From Antedon mediterranea (taxonomy: Eukaryota; Echinodermata; Crinoidea; Comatulida; Antedonidae), in the NCBI RefSeq assembly GCF_964355755.1, contig NC_092676.1, forward strand, positions 13,624,288 through 13,688,287: a DNA stretch of 64,000 bases, in the 5' to 3' direction. The notes under the pieces are model-generated. The model made no database searches, had not been told where the DNA came from, and was given only the letters and a program-made list of their open reading frames with translations. Shown here piece after piece: positions 62,196-64,000 of the stretch (positions within the stretch are counted from its first letter, which is position 1; every line of letters begins with the position of its first letter). Position numbers and translations under genes: made by a program.

Positions 62196-63208
62196 TTTAC
62201 GGTTCAGGATATTCGACTGCGAAAGAATTACATAGACCTCAGTTAGAAGTTGTTAACTCTGGATCGAGCACTTTAATAATCTTAACACACTACAATCATA
62301 ATGACGAGTGTTAACACATGAAACAATTTAACTAATACATCAATCTAGCTATTGGTCCTTTACCCAACATTATGTTTAATAACTAACTAAATAATCTCTA
62401 CATAAACTCGTTAATTATTGATTGAATTATCTGACTGAATTAAACCAAAAACATGATACATTAATTTAAGGTCATCTTATCAGTGTATACAACTCTACAC
62501 TAGCATATGTGATTTCTAAATAAGGAAACCAGTATAGTTATAAAACCCAATTCTAAATTGGTACCCTGGGTGTAGTTATCAGTGCAACAATGACTCACTA
62601 CCTTGGTTACCATAGTAACGGCCAGTTCCACTAGCAGAGCCTTACATACCACAGCAATTAATGGCAAGGTCATTAACCTTATACATTGTATATACTCTTT
62701 TTGTTAACAGGGCCTCTAATAGCTATTGAGCCTAATAATTCGTTACATTATATTGACATAAAATGAAAGTATAAACATTTAGCTATTATCTCTATCCTGT
62801 ACTAAATACATAACTTAATCATCTAGCATTAACCTTAAAATATAATGATTGTTTTCTAAAATGAACAACAATCATCTGATCACAGTATTCGCTCTGTTTA
62901 TCCTCTCAGTTTCTTACTTAATAATTTCAATCTGGGTACAGGAGAAATAACTCAGTATCCTTATGAAACATAACATAACAAATTGTCATAATTATAATAT
63001 ATATAAGTTAAAAAGAATATAAAATATCATAAACTTACCTGCGAAAGAATTACATAGACCTCAGTTAGAAGTTGTTAACTCTGGATCGAGCACTTTAATA
63101 ATGATGAGCTCAATGCCAGAGGCAACAACCTCAAACTGGTCATGTGACTTTCCACAGGTCATTGGATCTTGAAATTTAATAGGGGCCTACTTTTCTGTGC
63201 AGGTAACA
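62196..63208 (-). repeat. 5' LTR of the gypsy element
   Basis: Identical in length (1013 bp) to the 3' LTR. I found two differences: GTACAGG against GTACTGG, and GGATCGAGC against GGATGGAGC. It has the same duplicated block and the same candidate intron, here 62217-63038 on the - strand. Promoter elements are expected in the first 190 bases (63019-63208); no clear TATA box was fixed. Confidence 0.93.
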
Positions 63209-63548
63209 ATATTATGTATAGTTAAATTCATAGGTCGATATTATTTTATTATTATAAGGAAATCTGTTTTAGAATGAGAAAAAACCGTCCTAACCTAGAT
63301 TTGAACCCAGCTATCTATAAAGCTATAAAGCTATTGGTATGAGTTGACCAATTATTTGGGTACGAGTTAGCCAAGTTTGGTATGAGTTGACATGGGTACG
63401 TTACGGGTTGACCAGCACCCTAGAATACGGATAAAGATCAACCCGTACCCCCATGCCGACTCGTTCCCATCCCATGGTAGAATACTACTTACATGTTAGT
63501 TTAGCCTAGCTGGGCTAACCTACCTCACCTCTCACATGCCCTCCTGAA
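63209..63548. repeat. Right arm of the palindrome, outer part
   Basis: This is the reverse complement of 45780-46355, including the CTCGTACC-type degenerate tandem (63330-63470). The outer boundary is at CCTCCTGA (about 63548), after which the two sides differ. The flank begins AACGCGACCGAAAT, a word also found in the MULE ends at 43225 and 45682. Confidence 0.8.
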
Positions 63549-64000
63549 AAAACGCGACCGAAATTACTGGAACCCTAGCCTAGCCTACTAGACCTAGATA
63601 GTAGTGATCCGTAGTACCATGGAACTATAATAAATGGTAGACGTACTAGTACTGTGTAGTATATGTTAACATGTCTGGCTCTACGAGGCCTTTTTATGCT
63701 CATAGGATGGCTTTTTTGGGCGTCCCAATGTAGGCCTATGCCTATAACTAGGACAGATTTCCCATTCCTGCAGGCCTGTAGCCTATGCTCTAGTAGGGCG
63801 GCCGGGTGTACCCTGGTCGATTCACCCCTGATTCTAGCCCCCTCGTCGGGGAGCCTAGCCCCGCCCCCGTCGGGGAACACGGGTACTTTTTGTCGGGGAA
63901 TATAATATACAGTAAAAAACGTTCGCGTTCACTTCATATAGCTTCAGCGCCTAGAAAACCACGACGTTCCATTGACCGTGAGAGTACGTCAGAGGGCTAA
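63549..64000. other. GC-richer end of the window; no gene supported
   Basis: Contains AGGCCTAG-type words, then three CGTCGGGG repeats (63845-63897). A 64-codon ORF at 63806-64000 is open but has no recognised domain. A promoter or gene start just beyond the window is possible but cannot be shown. Confidence 0.35.

Larger units (their letters stand above)
54810..63208 (-). mobile_element. Complete Ty3/gypsy LTR retrotransposon (8.4 kb)
   Basis: Two 1013-bp LTRs (54810-55822 and 62196-63208) bracket a - strand gag-pol region. The target duplication is ATATT (54805-54809 and 63209-63213), and the left palindrome arm shows the empty site (46347-46366). Order is gag, zinc knuckle, protease, RT, RNase H, integrase, which is Ty3/gypsy order. 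I found only two differences between the LTRs, so insertion is recent. No envelope-like gene is present. The pol product lies in more than one frame (see the gag, protease and pol entries). Confidence 0.95.

Noticed and set aside
56679-62314. + strand ORFs across the gypsy region
   Set aside because: They are shadows of the - strand gag-pol frames.
54810-63208. Endogenous retrovirus rather than a retrotransposon
   Set aside because: Domain order and the integrase C-terminal region fit Ty3/gypsy elements and no envelope gene is present.

Overview
This is eukaryotic, intron-bearing, AT-rich animal DNA, and almost all of it is layered transposable elements. A marine invertebrate is likely. The recurrent AGGCCTAG-type words and the repeat style suggest an echinoderm or another non-vertebrate deuterostome, but that is inference. 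The only host coding sequence I am confident of is the last exon of EXD2 (exonuclease 3'-5' domain-containing protein 2) at 9017-9550 on the + strand, with a possible polyadenylation signal downstream. No rRNA, convincing tRNA, CRISPR array or bacterial operon is present.

Layout. 1-4511: a long-inverted-repeat DNA element (copy A, 1060-4030) inserted in older debris of the same family; copy B lies at 17493-20220. 5869-6500: a MITE. 7143-8673: a Helitron-like element next to the EXD2 exon. 9.7-15.1 kb: intergenic sequence, dispersed repeats and a 262-bp tandem duplication. 15.2-17.3 kb: a foldback structure with a C-rich array facing a G-rich array and a MITE between them. 20.5-26.1 kb: a Ty3/gypsy integrase fragment beside a CR1/L2-like LINE pseudogene, whose ORF is split by a TTAA-flanked element carrying a 1.8-kb, 30-bp-unit minisatellite. 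26.5-31.2 kb: two more TTAA-flanked elements, one holding a TA-flanked pogo/mariner-like MITE. 32.4-36.8 kb: a broken gene of an unnamed family with FEN1/PIN-like motifs, interrupted by a 2.85-kb element with a 9-bp target duplication. 40.1-45.8 kb: a second, inverted and truncated copy of that element, itself hit by a second Helitron-like element and by a MULE remnant; the MULE transposase exon is in turn split by a MITE.

45.8-63.5 kb: a large palindrome with arms of about 2.5-3.7 kb and a 3.1-kb spacer. The left arm carries a MITE absent from the right. The right arm carries a complete Ty3/gypsy LTR retrotransposon (54810-63208, - strand) absent from the left. Each arm therefore preserves the empty site of the other's insertion. 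The retrotransposon has 1013-bp LTRs with only two differences that I found, 5-bp target duplications, gag, protease, reverse transcriptase, RNase H and integrase. Each LTR contains a duplicated block of about 62 bp whose copies end at a strong splice donor and a strong splice acceptor, so an 822-bp intron-like segment may have arisen by internal tandem duplication.

Functionally the window is a record of insertion order. Many insertions can be proved from target-site duplications, and several also from empty paralogous sites within the same 64 kb.
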